Below, piece after piece: positions 44,971 through 54,179 of a DNA stretch of 64,000 nt. How positions within the stretch are numbered: position 1 is the first letter of the stretch; each line of letters begins with the position of its first letter. Under the pieces are notes generated by a model. The model saw only the letters and a list, made by a program, of their open reading frames with translations, made no database searches and had not been told where the DNA came from. The stretch comes from Xanthomonas citri pv. mangiferaeindicae (lineage in GTDB: Bacteria > Pseudomonadota > Gammaproteobacteria > Xanthomonadales > Xanthomonadaceae). The DNA is taken from the NCBI GenBank assembly GCA_002240395.1, contig CP016836.1, forward strand, positions 3,801,166-3,865,165, in the 5' to 3' direction. The position numbers were made by a program, and so were the translations under genes.

Positions 44971-47310
44971 TCATGGGGCGGCGGCCGCAACGCGGTTCCA
45001 GCGCGGCGGTGCGGCGCCGAGCAGGTGGCGGACGAAGAACTCGGCCTGGCGGCGGTGCGCGTAGTCGATCGGCCCGCTGGACCGGCCGACGGTATGGCCG
45101 CCGCCAGGAATCGCGAGCAGTTCGAAATCCTTGCCGGCGCGGATCAGCGCGTCGGCGACCTGCATCGTCGAGGCCGGGTCGACGTTGTCGTCCTGCTCGC
45201 CGAGGATCAGCAGCAACTCGCCCTGCAGGCGGTGCGCATTGTCGACGCCGGACGCGCGCGCGTAGTGATCGCCCTCGCCTTCGGGCAGGCCCATCCACTG
45301 CTCGTTCCAGCTGATCTTGTCCATGCGGTTGTCGTAGCAGCCGTTCCAGGCCACACCGACCTTGTAGAACTCGGGATGGAACAGCAGCGCGCCGAGCGTG
45401 CTCTGGCCGCCGGCCGAGGCGCCGTAGATGCCCACGCGTGAAATGTCGTAGGCCGGATCGACGGCGGCCAGCGCGCGGTGCCAGGCGATGCGGTCCGGGA
45501 AGCCCGAGTCGCCCAGGTTGCGCCACGCCACGTCGTGGAAAGCTTTGCCCCGATGCGCCGTGCCCATGCCGTCGATCTGCACGACGATGAAGCCCAGATC
45601 CGCCAGCGCCTGCATGCCGATCGGCTTGTCGCCACCCGAGTGATAGCCGAACGGCCAGAACGTCTTGGGCACGAATGCATCGTGCGGACCGGCGTAGATG
45701 TTCTCGATCACCGGGTAGCGCCGCGCCGGATCGTAGTCGCGCGGGCGCACGACCAGCCCCCAGATGTCGGTGACACCGTCGCGGCCCTTGGCGACGAATG
45801 GCTCGGGCGGCCGCCAGCCGGCCGCGCGCAGCGCTGTGATGTCGCCGCGCGCGATCTCCGCGACCAGGTGGCCGTCGGCGCGGCGCAGTTCCATCACCGG
45901 CGGCAGATCCACCCGCGAGTACACGTCGACGTAGTACGCGCCATCGGGCGACAGTGCGATGTCGTGGTCGGCGTCCGCGTCGGTCAAGCGCACCGGGTCG
46001 CCACCGTCGAGGCCGACGCGGAACAGTTGCCGGAAGTACGGATCGCGCCCGGCGTCCATGCCGCTGGCGGTGAACCAGACCTCGCGCTTGGCCTCGTCGA
46101 CACGCAGCACGTCGCGCACGACCCAGTCGCCGCGGGTGAGTTGCTGGCGGATCGCACCACTGCGGCCGTCGAACAGGTACAGGTGACGCCAGCCGTCGCG
46201 CTCCGATACCCAGACGATCTCCTCGCCCAGCCCGTCGACCTCGTGGCGGAACCCGCGCCAGGTGTCGACGAACGTGGCGCCGGGCTCGGCGATCGCGACC
46301 CGGGCAATCGCCGCGCCATCGCCGGGCGGCATGTCGACCGCGATCACGTCCACGCGCTGGTGACCGCGATGCACGACCTCGAACGCGAAGCTGCCGCTGT
46401 CGCGACGCCACTGGATCGGCGAGAGCCGGTAGGGGTTGGCGAACGCCGAGGCGTCGATCTCCAACTGCCGGCCTTGCGCGATATTGAACAGCACCGGCCG
46501 CTCGATATCGACCCGGTCGCCGGGTTTGGGATAGAGCTGGGTGTGCACCCGCGGCTGGCGCTGGTCGCGCGGCGCGGTCTCCACCCGCACGACCTCGCGG
46601 CGATCGCCCGGCACGACGCGATAGACCGCCAACCAGCGCGAATCGGGCGACCAAGCCAGCGTCTGCGGATCGTCGAACGCCGCCGCACTCCCGCCGCTGC
46701 CACGCAGCACCACCTGGCCATCGGCGACCCGGCGCACGACGACGTTGTCGCCTTCGACCTGGGCCTCGTAACGGCCGTCGGGCGATGGTCGCGGCGTCGT
46801 GTCGGCGGCCACTGTGAGGTCGCGCACCACGCCGAATGCGCGCGGACGACCCAGGCGCGCTGGCTTCGGCGCGCAGTGCGCGGGCTGCAGCGTGCAGCCC
46901 CAGCGCACGTCGCCGACCTGGAACGCGATCGCGCGACCGCCTGCCTCGTAGTCGAACGCGTCGAATGGCAGGTGCAGTGGATCATGGCGCGTGCCGTCGG
47001 CGCGACCCAACGCGGTCGCGATCGCGTCGTGGTCGAACGCGCGGCGCGCCCCGCCGCCGGCGAGGTCGTAGCGCAGGAACGCGAAGCCGCCCTCGACCGT
47101 CGCGCGGTAATGGAAGCGCCCGTCGTCGGTCCAGCGCGCCGGCCAGGTCACATTGCGCGTCAAGCCGCTCCACTGCGCGCGCAGTGCCAGCGCGCGCGCG
47201 TAGTCGTCGGCATCCGGCCCGGCCGCCATCACGATCGCCGGGAGCGCCAGCAGCGCCGCCACACCCCACGCGGCCAGCCGCCCCGCGCTCCCCTTGTCCG
47301 GTCGTGCCAT
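44971..47310 (-). CDS. Exported S9-family prolyl peptidase (dipeptidyl-peptidase IV type)
   Basis: The 779-residue serine peptidase has a signal peptide (hydrophobic AAWGVAALLALPAIVMA) and an eight-bladed-propeller region (about 60-520). The alpha/beta-hydrolase domain has the nucleophile in GIYGASAGGQST, the aspartate in LGEQDDNVDP and the histidine in IPGGGHTVG. The layout is that of DPP IV-like S9B enzymes, which remove X-Pro dipeptides. MARPDKGS at 47310 is preferred to the longer open frame. With the DUF885 gene it forms a peptide-degradation pair. Confidence 0.9.
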   Translation of the reverse strand: MARPDKGSAGRLAAWGVAALLALPAIVMAAGPDADDYARALALRAQWSGLTRNVTWPARWTDDGRFHYRATVEGGFAFLRYDLAGGGARRAFDHDAIATALGRADGTRHDPLHLPFDAFDYEAGGRAIAFQVGDVRWGCTLQPAHCAPKPARLGRPRAFGVVRDLTVAADTTPRPSPDGRYEAQVEGDNVVVRRVADGQVVLRGSGGSAAAFDDPQTLAWSPDSRWLAVYRVVPGDRREVVRVETAPRDQRQPRVHTQLYPKPGDRVDIERPVLFNIAQGRQLEIDASAFANPYRLSPIQWRRDSGSFAFEVVHRGHQRVDVIAVDMPPGDGAAIARVAIAEPGATFVDTWRGFRHEVDGLGEEIVWVSERDGWRHLYLFDGRSGAIRQQLTRGDWVVRDVLRVDEAKREVWFTASGMDAGRDPYFRQLFRVGLDGGDPVRLTDADADHDIALSPDGAYYVDVYSRVDLPPVMELRRADGHLVAEIARGDITALRAAGWRPPEPFVAKGRDGVTDIWGLVVRPRDYDPARRYPVIENIYAGPHDAFVPKTFWPFGYHSGGDKPIGMQALADLGFIVVQIDGMGTAHRGKAFHDVAWRNLGDSGFPDRIAWHRALAAVDPAYDISRVGIYGASAGGQSTLGALLFHPEFYKVGVAWNGCYDNRMDKISWNEQWMGLPEGEGDHYARASGVDNAHRLQGELLLILGEQDDNVDPASTMQVADALIRAGKDFELLAIPGGGHTVGRSSGPIDYAHRRQAEFFVRHLLGAAPPRWNRVAAAAP

Positions 47311-47462
47311 CGTCCCCGTCGCTGCAGCGGCCCGATCGGCCGGTCGATGCTTGTGCCACAGCCAGGCAGGATCGGGCAACCGCCAGGCTAGGGTCCACCC
47401 CAATGCCCCGATCGGGCCGCGCGCGCTAGCCTTCCACCTGCTGACGATCGCCGAGGTCCACG

Positions 47463-48325
47463 ATGCACATTGCCGCCCCCGACGCCCTCAGGGCCACCTT
47501 TCTGCCGCCGACGCTCGACCCCAAGTCTTCGCCCAAAGCCGAGACCCCGAGCAGACCCCGTTCGTCCGCGGCGAAGACGACCGGCACACCGTCGATCCCA
47601 ACGACATCCAGCAGGACGGCTACGGCAGCTGCGCGGTGCTGTCCACGCTGCACACCATCGCCCAGCACGACCCCTCGGTCATCCAGAACATGATCCAGGA
47701 CAATGGCGATGGCACTTACACAGTGACGTTCCAGGAGAAGGTCGAGATCCTCGGCTTCGCCTTCTTCAAGCCGGTCGAGGTGACCGTCAGCGGTCCGTTC
47801 ACCGGCGGCGCGGCGAATCCGGCGGACGTGGGCGCCAACGGCGAGGAAGTCTGGCCGGCCATCATCGAGGCCGCCTACGCCCAGCAGTACAAGGACGGCG
47901 ACCTCACCTACGAAACCGGGGTCATGCCAGCCGACGTGATGGAACACATTCTTGGTGCGAAAGCGCAGACCGCCGGCACGGACGAGGTCTCGGCCGAGCA
48001 GATGCGCGGACGCCTCGCCGATGGCGAGGCGACCGTCGCCTGGACCCCGAGCTTCAAGGACGGGGACGGCAACTGGCTGCCGGAGATCACCGAAGAACAA
48101 CAGGCGTTGATCGAGCACTACGGCATTGCCGGCGGGCACGCCTACGCGGTCAGCGAGGTCATTCCCGCGGGCACGTCCTATGTGGATCCCACGACCGGTG
48201 AGTCAGTCGTCGCCAGCGAGGACGTGGTCGTGCTCGACAATCCCTGGGGCAGTTCCGACGTAATCATGCCGTACTCGGGCTATCAGGAGGTCTACGGCTG
48301 GGTCAGCAGCGCGGCGACCGAGTAA
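47463..48325 (+). CDS. Calpain-like (C2 family) cysteine protease, frameshifted near the N-terminus
   Basis: The N-terminal part (MHIAAPDALRATFLPPTLDP) and the main domain are in different frames. Restoring one C in the run at 47545-47548 joins them as ...KAETPEQTPFVRGEDD... to give about 287 residues. The domain has the Cys of IQQDGYGSCAVLSTL, the His of GGHAYAVSEV and the Asn of VVVLDNPWG, the Cys-His-Asn triad of calpains. No signal peptide is visible; its target is unknown. A lipoprotein gene follows 118 bases later. Confidence 0.78.
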
Positions 48326-48443
48326 CGGCGACATCCTCCGCCTCCGCGACCTTGCCAGCGCGATGCGCACGTCGATACTGGTCTCCGGTCGCGACTGCAG
48401 ATACCGGAACCGCGATCGCGGGCCGGTGCGGTAGCATCGGCCC

Positions 48444-49136
48444 ATGCGATCGTTCCCGCGCCACCACACGCATGTCCGGCCTGTCCGCCCGGGGCCGCTG
48501 CTTGCCAGTGTGATGGCGCTTGGCATCGCGGCCGGGTGCACGGCTCCTACGCCGTCGTCGGCGTCCACTTCTGCTTCTTCCGGGGCTCCCATGCAAGACG
48601 ATGTCCTCCAGATCCGCCAGGGTGCCGCCTCGACGTGGCAGGGCCAACGGCTCGGTTACGTCGGCGCCGACGGACGCGGCGGCGCCCTGCTTGATGTCTG
48701 GAGCGAGGCCGAGCCGGCCTGGTCGGTGCACCACCGCCTGCAGCCAGATGCAATCCTGCCCGCCGGCGGCCGATTCCTGCGGGTGTCGGAGATCCGTCAC
48801 GGCGAACCCGGCGGCTGGATCGCCCTGTCGCCGGCGAGCGACACAGGTGCAATCGCACCCGTGCCACCCGAGCACGCGGTCCTGCCGCTGCATGGCAGCC
48901 TGGACATCGGATCGACCCGCCTGGAACTGGTAGCTCCCCCGGAGGCGAAGATCGCCCATGTCCGGCGCTGGCCCAAGCTGCAACCGCTGGCGAGGACGCC
49001 GGCCGACCAGATCGAGGCCCTCGAACTGCGCGCCGGCGATACGCTGACCGTCGGCAACCGCACCTTGCGTGTGGAACGTATCCAGTCCGACGCCGGCGAG
49101 ATCGGCGCGTTCGTGGCGTTCTCGATCTCGCCTTAG
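48444..49136 (+). CDS. Hypothetical lipoprotein
   Basis: The 230-residue product has a basic N-terminus, a hydrophobic stretch and the lipobox GIAAGC (Cys32), followed by a Ser/Thr/Ala-rich linker. The rest is a soluble, beta-rich region with GQRLGYVGADGRGGALLDVW and LRAGDTLTVGNRTLRVERIQ. I do not recognise the family. It follows the calpain-like gene on the same strand and converges on uvrA2 with overlapping stop codons. Confidence 0.75.
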   Translation: MRSFPRHHTHVRPVRPGPLLASVMALGIAAGCTAPTPSSASTSASSGAPMQDDVLQIRQGAASTWQGQRLGYVGADGRGGALLDVWSEAEPAWSVHHRLQPDAILPAGGRFLRVSEIRHGEPGGWIALSPASDTGAIAPVPPEHAVLPLHGSLDIGSTRLELVAPPEAKIAHVRRWPKLQPLARTPADQIEALELRAGDTLTVGNRTLRVERIQSDAGEIGAFVAFSISP

Positions 49137-51703
49137 TTGCGCGGCGGCTCGGGCGTCTGCACGTCAGACTGACGGCGTACGACCTCACCCATCCCCTCGC
49201 GCAGGAACGGCGCGGTCCGGCTGTTGCGATGCTTGGCGACGGCCGCCGGCGTCCCGGCCACGACCACATGGCCGCCCGCCGCGCCCGCACCCGGCCCCAT
49301 ATCGACGACCCAGTCGCTGGCAGCCGCCACGCGCATGTCGTGCTCGACGACGATCACCGTGTTGCCCGCGTCGACCAGCCCGTGCAGTTGCGTCATCAAG
49401 GTGTCGACATCGCTCGGGTGCAGGCCGGTCGTCGGCTCGTCGAGCACATAGACGGTGCCGCGCCGCTGCGCGCGTTGCAGCTCGCTGGCCAGCTTGATGC
49501 GCTGGGCCTCGCCGCCCGACAGCTCGGTCGCCGGCTGACCCAGCCGCAGATACCCCAGACCAACTTCGAGCAGCACCTGCAGCGGTCGCGCGATCGCGGC
49601 GTCGTCCTCGAAGAACGCCGCGGCTTCGGCGACAGTCATGCCCAGTACGTCGGCGATGGTCTTGCCGCGCAGCGTGATCGTCAGCGTCTTCGCATCGAAG
49701 CGGCTGCCGTGGCAGGTCGGGCATGGCGCGTAGACGCTGGGCATGAACAGCAGCTCCACGCTGACGAAGCCCTCGCCCTCGCAGGTCGCGCAGCGCCCCT
49801 TGGCGACGTTGAAGGAGAAATGCCCGGCATCGAACCGGCGACGGCGTGCAGCCGGCGTGTCGGCGAAGCGCTTGCGCACGTGGTCGAACAGGCCGGTGTA
49901 GGTCGCCAGGTTCGAGCGCGGCGTGCGCCCGATCGGCTTCTGGTCCACGCGCACAAGCCGGCGCACCGCGTCGAGTCCGCCGACGATACGGCCCTCGACG
50001 GGCGTCTCGACGCCGCGTTCGAGCGGATCGAGCGGCGCCTCGTCGGCATCGGCGGCCTGGCCCAGGTGCGCGCCGAGCAATTCGACCAGCGCCTGGCTCA
50101 CCAGCGACGACTTGCCCGAGCCGCTGACGCCGGTCACCGTCGTGAACACGCCCAGCGGCAGGTCGACATCGAGTCCGCGCACGTTGTTGCGCACGATGTC
50201 GCGCAGTTGCAGCCAGCCGGCCGGCGCGCGCAGGCGGCTGGCCGCGGGGGCGTGCCCGGCGAACAGATAGCGCCGCGTCGACGAGGCCTCGACGTCCGCC
50301 AGGCCTGCCGGCGGTCCGCTGTAGAGCACCCGGCCGCCCTGCTCGCCCGCGGCCGGCCCCACGTCGACGATCCAGTCGGCATGGCGGATCACATCGATCT
50401 CGTGCTCGACCACGAACAGCGAATTGCCGGCGCTTTTGAGCTGGTCGAGCGCGCGCAGCAGCGCCTGCGCATCGGCCGGATGCAGGCCGGCCGAGGGCTC
50501 ATCCATCACGTAGACCACGCCGAACAGCTGCGAGCGGATCTGCGTGCCCAGGCGCAAGCGCTGCAACTCACCCGGCGACAGCGTCGGTGTGCTGCGCGCG
50601 AGCGTCAGATAGCCCAGCCCCAGGTCCTGCAGCACCGCAATGCGGGCCAGCAGGTCCTGTGCGATGCGCTGCGCGGCCAGCGCCTGCTCCGGATGCGCGC
50701 GGGCATGGGTCTCGCCGGCCGCGGCCGGGGCCAGCAGGCCGGCGAGTTCGTCGAGCGGGCGCTGCGAGAATGCGGCGATATCGAGCCCGGCGAAGGTCAC
50801 CGACAGCGCCTCGCGGCGCAGTCGCTTGCCGTCGCACTCCGGGCAGTCGGCGCCGATCAGGTACTGCGCCGCGCGCTTCTTCTGTTGCGGGCTCTGGGTG
50901 TTGGCAAAGGTGTGCAGCACGTGTCGCCGCGCACTGGTGAAGGTGCCCATGTAGCTGGGCTCCATCTTTTTCTTCAGCGCACGCTGCACCTCGTCCAGGC
51001 CGAAGCCGGCATACACCGGCACCACCGGCTGCTCGTCGGTGAACAGAATCCAGTCGCGGGTCTTCTTCGGCAGCTTCGACCACGGGACGTCGACGTCGAT
51101 GCCGAGTGTGGTCAGGATGTCGCGCTGGTTCTGACCGTGCCAGGCGCCCGGCCACGCCGCGACCGCACGCTCGCGGATCGTCAGGCTGCGATCGGGCACC
51201 ATCGACGCCTCGGTCGCGTCGTAGATCCGGCCCAGCCCGTGACAGGTCGGGCAGGCGCCGGCCGGCGTATTGGGCGAGAACCCGTCGGCGTAGATGATCG
51301 ATTGCCCCGGTGGGTAGTCGCCGGCGCGCGAGTACAGCATGCGCAGCGAGTTGGAGATCGTCGTCAGGCTGCCCACCGACGAGCGCGCGGTCGGCGTGCC
51401 GCGCGCCTGTTGCAGCGCCACCGCCGGCGGCAGGCCCTCGATCGCATCGACCTGCGGCACGCCCGCCTGGTCGATCAACCGGCGCGCATAGGGCGAAATC
51501 GAATCGAGATAACGGCGCTGCGCCTCGGCAAACAGCGTGCCGAAGGCCAGCGACGACTTGCCCGAGCCCGACACACCGGTGAACACCACCAGCGCATCGC
51601 GCGGGATGTCGACATCGATGTCCTTGAGGTTGTGCTCGCGCGCGCCACGCACGCGCACGCAGTGCGCGGGACCGGGCGGCATCGACGACGGCGACTTGGG
51701 CAT
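49133..51703 (-). CDS. uvrA2: UvrA2-type ABC ATPase (excinuclease A paralogue)
   Basis: The 856-residue protein has two UvrA-type ABC modules: Walker A FTGVSGSGKSS (about 41-51) and VTGVSGSGKSS in the second half. Zinc-binding pairs are CPTCHG and CATCEGEG...CPTCHG. The second signature is normal (TELSGGEAQRIKLA). The first reads TLSPGELQRLRLG, with Pro for Gly. Canonical UvrA has about 940 residues; the shortening lies in the first half, as in UvrA2 proteins that lack the UvrB-binding domain. These are linked to tolerance of DNA-damaging drugs. The true uvrA is expected elsewhere. Confidence 0.9.
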   Translation of the reverse strand: MPKSPSSMPPGPAHCVRVRGAREHNLKDIDVDIPRDALVVFTGVSGSGKSSLAFGTLFAEAQRRYLDSISPYARRLIDQAGVPQVDAIEGLPPAVALQQARGTPTARSSVGSLTTISNSLRMLYSRAGDYPPGQSIIYADGFSPNTPAGACPTCHGLGRIYDATEASMVPDRSLTIRERAVAAWPGAWHGQNQRDILTTLGIDVDVPWSKLPKKTRDWILFTDEQPVVPVYAGFGLDEVQRALKKKMEPSYMGTFTSARRHVLHTFANTQSPQQKKRAAQYLIGADCPECDGKRLRREALSVTFAGLDIAAFSQRPLDELAGLLAPAAAGETHARAHPEQALAAQRIAQDLLARIAVLQDLGLGYLTLARSTPTLSPGELQRLRLGTQIRSQLFGVVYVMDEPSAGLHPADAQALLRALDQLKSAGNSLFVVEHEIDVIRHADWIVDVGPAAGEQGGRVLYSGPPAGLADVEASSTRRYLFAGHAPAASRLRAPAGWLQLRDIVRNNVRGLDVDLPLGVFTTVTGVSGSGKSSLVSQALVELLGAHLGQAADADEAPLDPLERGVETPVEGRIVGGLDAVRRLVRVDQKPIGRTPRSNLATYTGLFDHVRKRFADTPAARRRRFDAGHFSFNVAKGRCATCEGEGFVSVELLFMPSVYAPCPTCHGSRFDAKTLTITLRGKTIADVLGMTVAEAAAFFEDDAAIARPLQVLLEVGLGYLRLGQPATELSGGEAQRIKLASELQRAQRRGTVYVLDEPTTGLHPSDVDTLMTQLHGLVDAGNTVIVVEHDMRVAAASDWVVDMGPGAGAAGGHVVVAGTPAAVAKHRNSRTAPFLREGMGEVVRRQSDVQTPEPPRN

Positions 51704-51782
51704 GGGGCGGCCTGACAAGCGGAAGCGGCCGGCATTATCGGCCCGCCGCCGTGTCGGCCGCGTGCGGTCGCGTCTTTGCCCC

Positions 51783-52919
51783 TCAGGCCTGCTGCGGGGC
51801 GCCGACGCGCGGCGCCGGCGCGCGGCGCGGCCGGCTCGGGAAGGCATGCCGCACGATCCGCCAGGTCACCTGGCCGAACTGCCGCAGCAGCGATCCGGTG
51901 TTGTAAGGCTGGCCGTAGCGCGCACAAATCTCGCGCACCTCGACCGCCATTGCGCCATAGCGGTGCGCCGGCACGTCGGGATAAAAGTGATGCTCGATCT
52001 GGTGGCTCAGGTTGCCGGTCAGCAGGTGCATCAGCCGGCCACCGCCGATGTTCGACGAGCCGCGCAACTGGCGCAGGTACCAGTGGCCGCGGGTCTCCTG
52101 GCGCAGGCAGTCCTTCGGGAACACCTCGGCATCGGCGGTGAAGTGGCCGCAGAAGATCACCACGAACGTCCAGATGTTGCGCAGGCCGTTGGCGACCAGG
52201 TTGCCCAGCAGCACCGGCAGGAAGAACGGCCCGGCCAGCGCCGGGAACAGCACGTAGTCCTTGAGCAACTGCCGGCCCATCTTGCGGCCAACCGGCGCGA
52301 AATCGCGCGCGAGCTTGCCCTTGGGCATCTTGCCAGCGAACCAGCGACCGACCTTCAGTTCCTGGATCGCCACACCCCACTGGAAGTACAGCGCGAACAC
52401 CGGCGCGATCAGCGGCTGCAGCAGGTAGAACGGCTTCCAGCGCTGCTCGGGAAAGATCCGCAGCAGGCCGTAACCGATGTCGTCGTCCATGCCGCGCACA
52501 TTGGTGTACGTGTGATGGCGGTAGTTGTGCGAATGCCGCCAGTTGTCGCCGGTCGCGACGATGTCCCACTCGTACCGCTGGCCCTCGAGCTGCGGATCGC
52601 CCATGAAGTCGTACTGGCCGTGCATCACGTTGTGCCCGACCTCCATGTTCTCCAGGATCTTGGCCAGCGCCAGCAACAGCACGCCCAGCGGCCACGCCGC
52701 CCACAGCACCCACGGCACGAACGCGCCGGCGACCGCACCGAGCATCAACAGCGCGCGACCGGCCAGGCCCGTCCAGCGCACCGCAGCAACGATCCGACGG
52801 ATGTAGTCGGCATCGACCTTGCCCACCTGCGCCATCGTGCGCGTGTGCAGCGCATCGAGTTCGGCGCCGAAGGCTTCGAGTTCCTGCGCGCCCAATCGGC
52901 GGGCGGTGGTCTTGGACAT
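51783..52919 (-). CDS. Membrane fatty acid desaturase (DesB/DesA3 type)
   Basis: The 378-residue integral membrane di-iron enzyme has three histidine boxes: GHNVMHGQYD (about residue 96), WRHSHNYRHHTYTN (about 130) and HQIEHHFYPDVP (about 315). Four hydrophobic helices flank them. It should insert a double bond into a saturated acyl chain, probably as acyl-CoA or phospholipid, using electrons from the adjacent reductase. The start MSKTTARRLG at 52919 has a GGAG sequence upstream; the frame is open 20 codons further. It follows the reductase gene by 19 bases. Confidence 0.92.
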   Translation of the reverse strand: MSKTTARRLGAQELEAFGAELDALHTRTMAQVGKVDADYIRRIVAAVRWTGLAGRALLMLGAVAGAFVPWVLWAAWPLGVLLLALAKILENMEVGHNVMHGQYDFMGDPQLEGQRYEWDIVATGDNWRHSHNYRHHTYTNVRGMDDDIGYGLLRIFPEQRWKPFYLLQPLIAPVFALYFQWGVAIQELKVGRWFAGKMPKGKLARDFAPVGRKMGRQLLKDYVLFPALAGPFFLPVLLGNLVANGLRNIWTFVVIFCGHFTADAEVFPKDCLRQETRGHWYLRQLRGSSNIGGGRLMHLLTGNLSHQIEHHFYPDVPAHRYGAMAVEVREICARYGQPYNTGSLLRQFGQVTWRIVRHAFPSRPRRAPAPRVGAPQQA

Positions 52920-52938
52920 CAGGGAGCTCCGCAAATTT

Positions 52939-54045
52939 CTACAGATCGAGAACGAGATCGGTGACCGCGCTGCTGACACACAGCTTCAGCGCAGCCGAGG
53001 GCTCGCCGTGGACGTGACCGGTGCGCAGGTCGCGCGCAGCGCCTGCGGCCTTACCGCAGGCGCAGGTGTTGCAGATGCCCATGCGGCAGCCCGACCGGGG
53101 CTTGAGCCCCTCGGCTTCGAGGGCGGCAAGCAGGTTGGTGCCGCGCGGCAGTACAAGCGCGCGTCCGCTGCGCGCCAACTGCACCGACACCGTGCCGGCA
53201 TCGTCGACCGGCGGGCTTGGCGGCGGTGTAAAGGCTTCGCTACGCAACAGCGGCACGCGCCCGTCGAGCAGCGTCTGCGCGGTGGCGACAAAGCCGCCGG
53301 GCCCGCAGGCATAGACCTGGCGCTGCGCAAGATCGGGCACCAGCGTGTCCAACAACGCAGCATCGATGCGGCCCGCCGTTTCGTCGTCGGCCGCTGGCAC
53401 TTCGCCCGTCAGGAGGAAGCGCACGTCGAATCCGGCATGGCGTGCGGCCAAGGTCCTGAGTTCCGCGACGAAACAGGCCTGCGCGCGATGACGCACCCAG
53501 TACAACAGCGTGACCGGCACCGGCATGTCCTGCGCGGCGAGTTGCCGGATCAGCGCCATCATCGGCGTGATCCCGCTGCCGGCCGCCAGCAGCAGCCAAC
53601 TGCCCTGCGGCACCTCGGACAGCACCAGGTCGCCGAAGCCCGGACCAATATCGAACACGTCGCCACGCCGTGCGCGCTCGAGCAGATGCCCGCTGACGCG
53701 GCCGCCCTCGACCTGCTTGACCGTGATCGTCAGCCGGCCATCGGCCGCGACCGGCGCATCGAGGCTGTAGCTGCGCGTGATGCGCACGCCGTCGATCTCG
53801 ACGCCGAGATTCACGTGCTGGCCCGGCTGCGCCCCCGTCCAGTGGCGATTGGGCTGCAAGGTCAGCGTGACCGCTCCGTCGGCGGCCGGCACCCGGCCGA
53901 CGACCCGTGCAAGCGGCCGCTCCCAGGTCCACGTGGGATGCAGCCGGCGGGCCCAAAAGTCGAACACCGGGGGTGCGACGAAGGGCGCGGCAAGCCGACG
54001 AAGCGGGCTGCGCGGGCGGGAGACAAGCGGGGAGACGGCGGACAT
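52939..54045 (-). CDS. Ferredoxin-NADP reductase with C-terminal [2Fe-2S] domain, desaturase partner
   Basis: The 368-residue flavoprotein has a FAD domain (RSYSLDAP, RVSGHLLE), an NAD(P)H domain (AAGSGITPMMALI, YACGPGGFV) and a plant-type [2Fe-2S] domain with cysteines in GCRMGICNTCACGK and LKLCVSSA. It most likely passes electrons from NAD(P)H to the desaturase encoded directly after it, as DesC does for DesB in Pseudomonas. It diverges from a TetR-family gene. Confidence 0.92.
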   Translation of the reverse strand: MSAVSPLVSRPRSPLRRLAAPFVAPPVFDFWARRLHPTWTWERPLARVVGRVPAADGAVTLTLQPNRHWTGAQPGQHVNLGVEIDGVRITRSYSLDAPVAADGRLTITVKQVEGGRVSGHLLERARRGDVFDIGPGFGDLVLSEVPQGSWLLLAAGSGITPMMALIRQLAAQDMPVPVTLLYWVRHRAQACFVAELRTLAARHAGFDVRFLLTGEVPAADDETAGRIDAALLDTLVPDLAQRQVYACGPGGFVATAQTLLDGRVPLLRSEAFTPPPSPPVDDAGTVSVQLARSGRALVLPRGTNLLAALEAEGLKPRSGCRMGICNTCACGKAAGAARDLRTGHVHGEPSAALKLCVSSAVTDLVLDL

Positions 54046-54095
54046 GGCGCGACTGTACAGGCATCCGCACAGGCGTGTATACAGTTGTGCATTAA
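54046..54095. promoter_or_regulatory. Divergent control region of desaturase genes with TGTA/TACA palindromes
   Basis: Between the reductase start (54045) and the TetR gene are two short perfect palindromes, CTGTACAG (54053-54060) and TGTATACA (54076-54083), 23 bases apart centre to centre. Their outer parts also match (CTGTA and TACAG) as a wider inverted repeat. TetR regulators of the FabR/DesT type act from such divergent sites. The exact operator cannot be defined from sequence alone. Confidence 0.45.
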
Positions 54096-54179
54096 TTGTT
54101 CAGCGCGCCGTCTCCCGCGGTCAGGCGGACGTTCCGGCTGCACTGTTATGCTGGTCGCCCGCTTCACCTGGCTTCCCCT

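Noticed and set aside
43151..46654. A single 1167-residue minus-strand protein
   Set aside because: It joins an out-of-frame stretch of the S9 peptidase gene to DUF885. The true DUF885 start, with AGGAG and a signal peptide, is at 44947.
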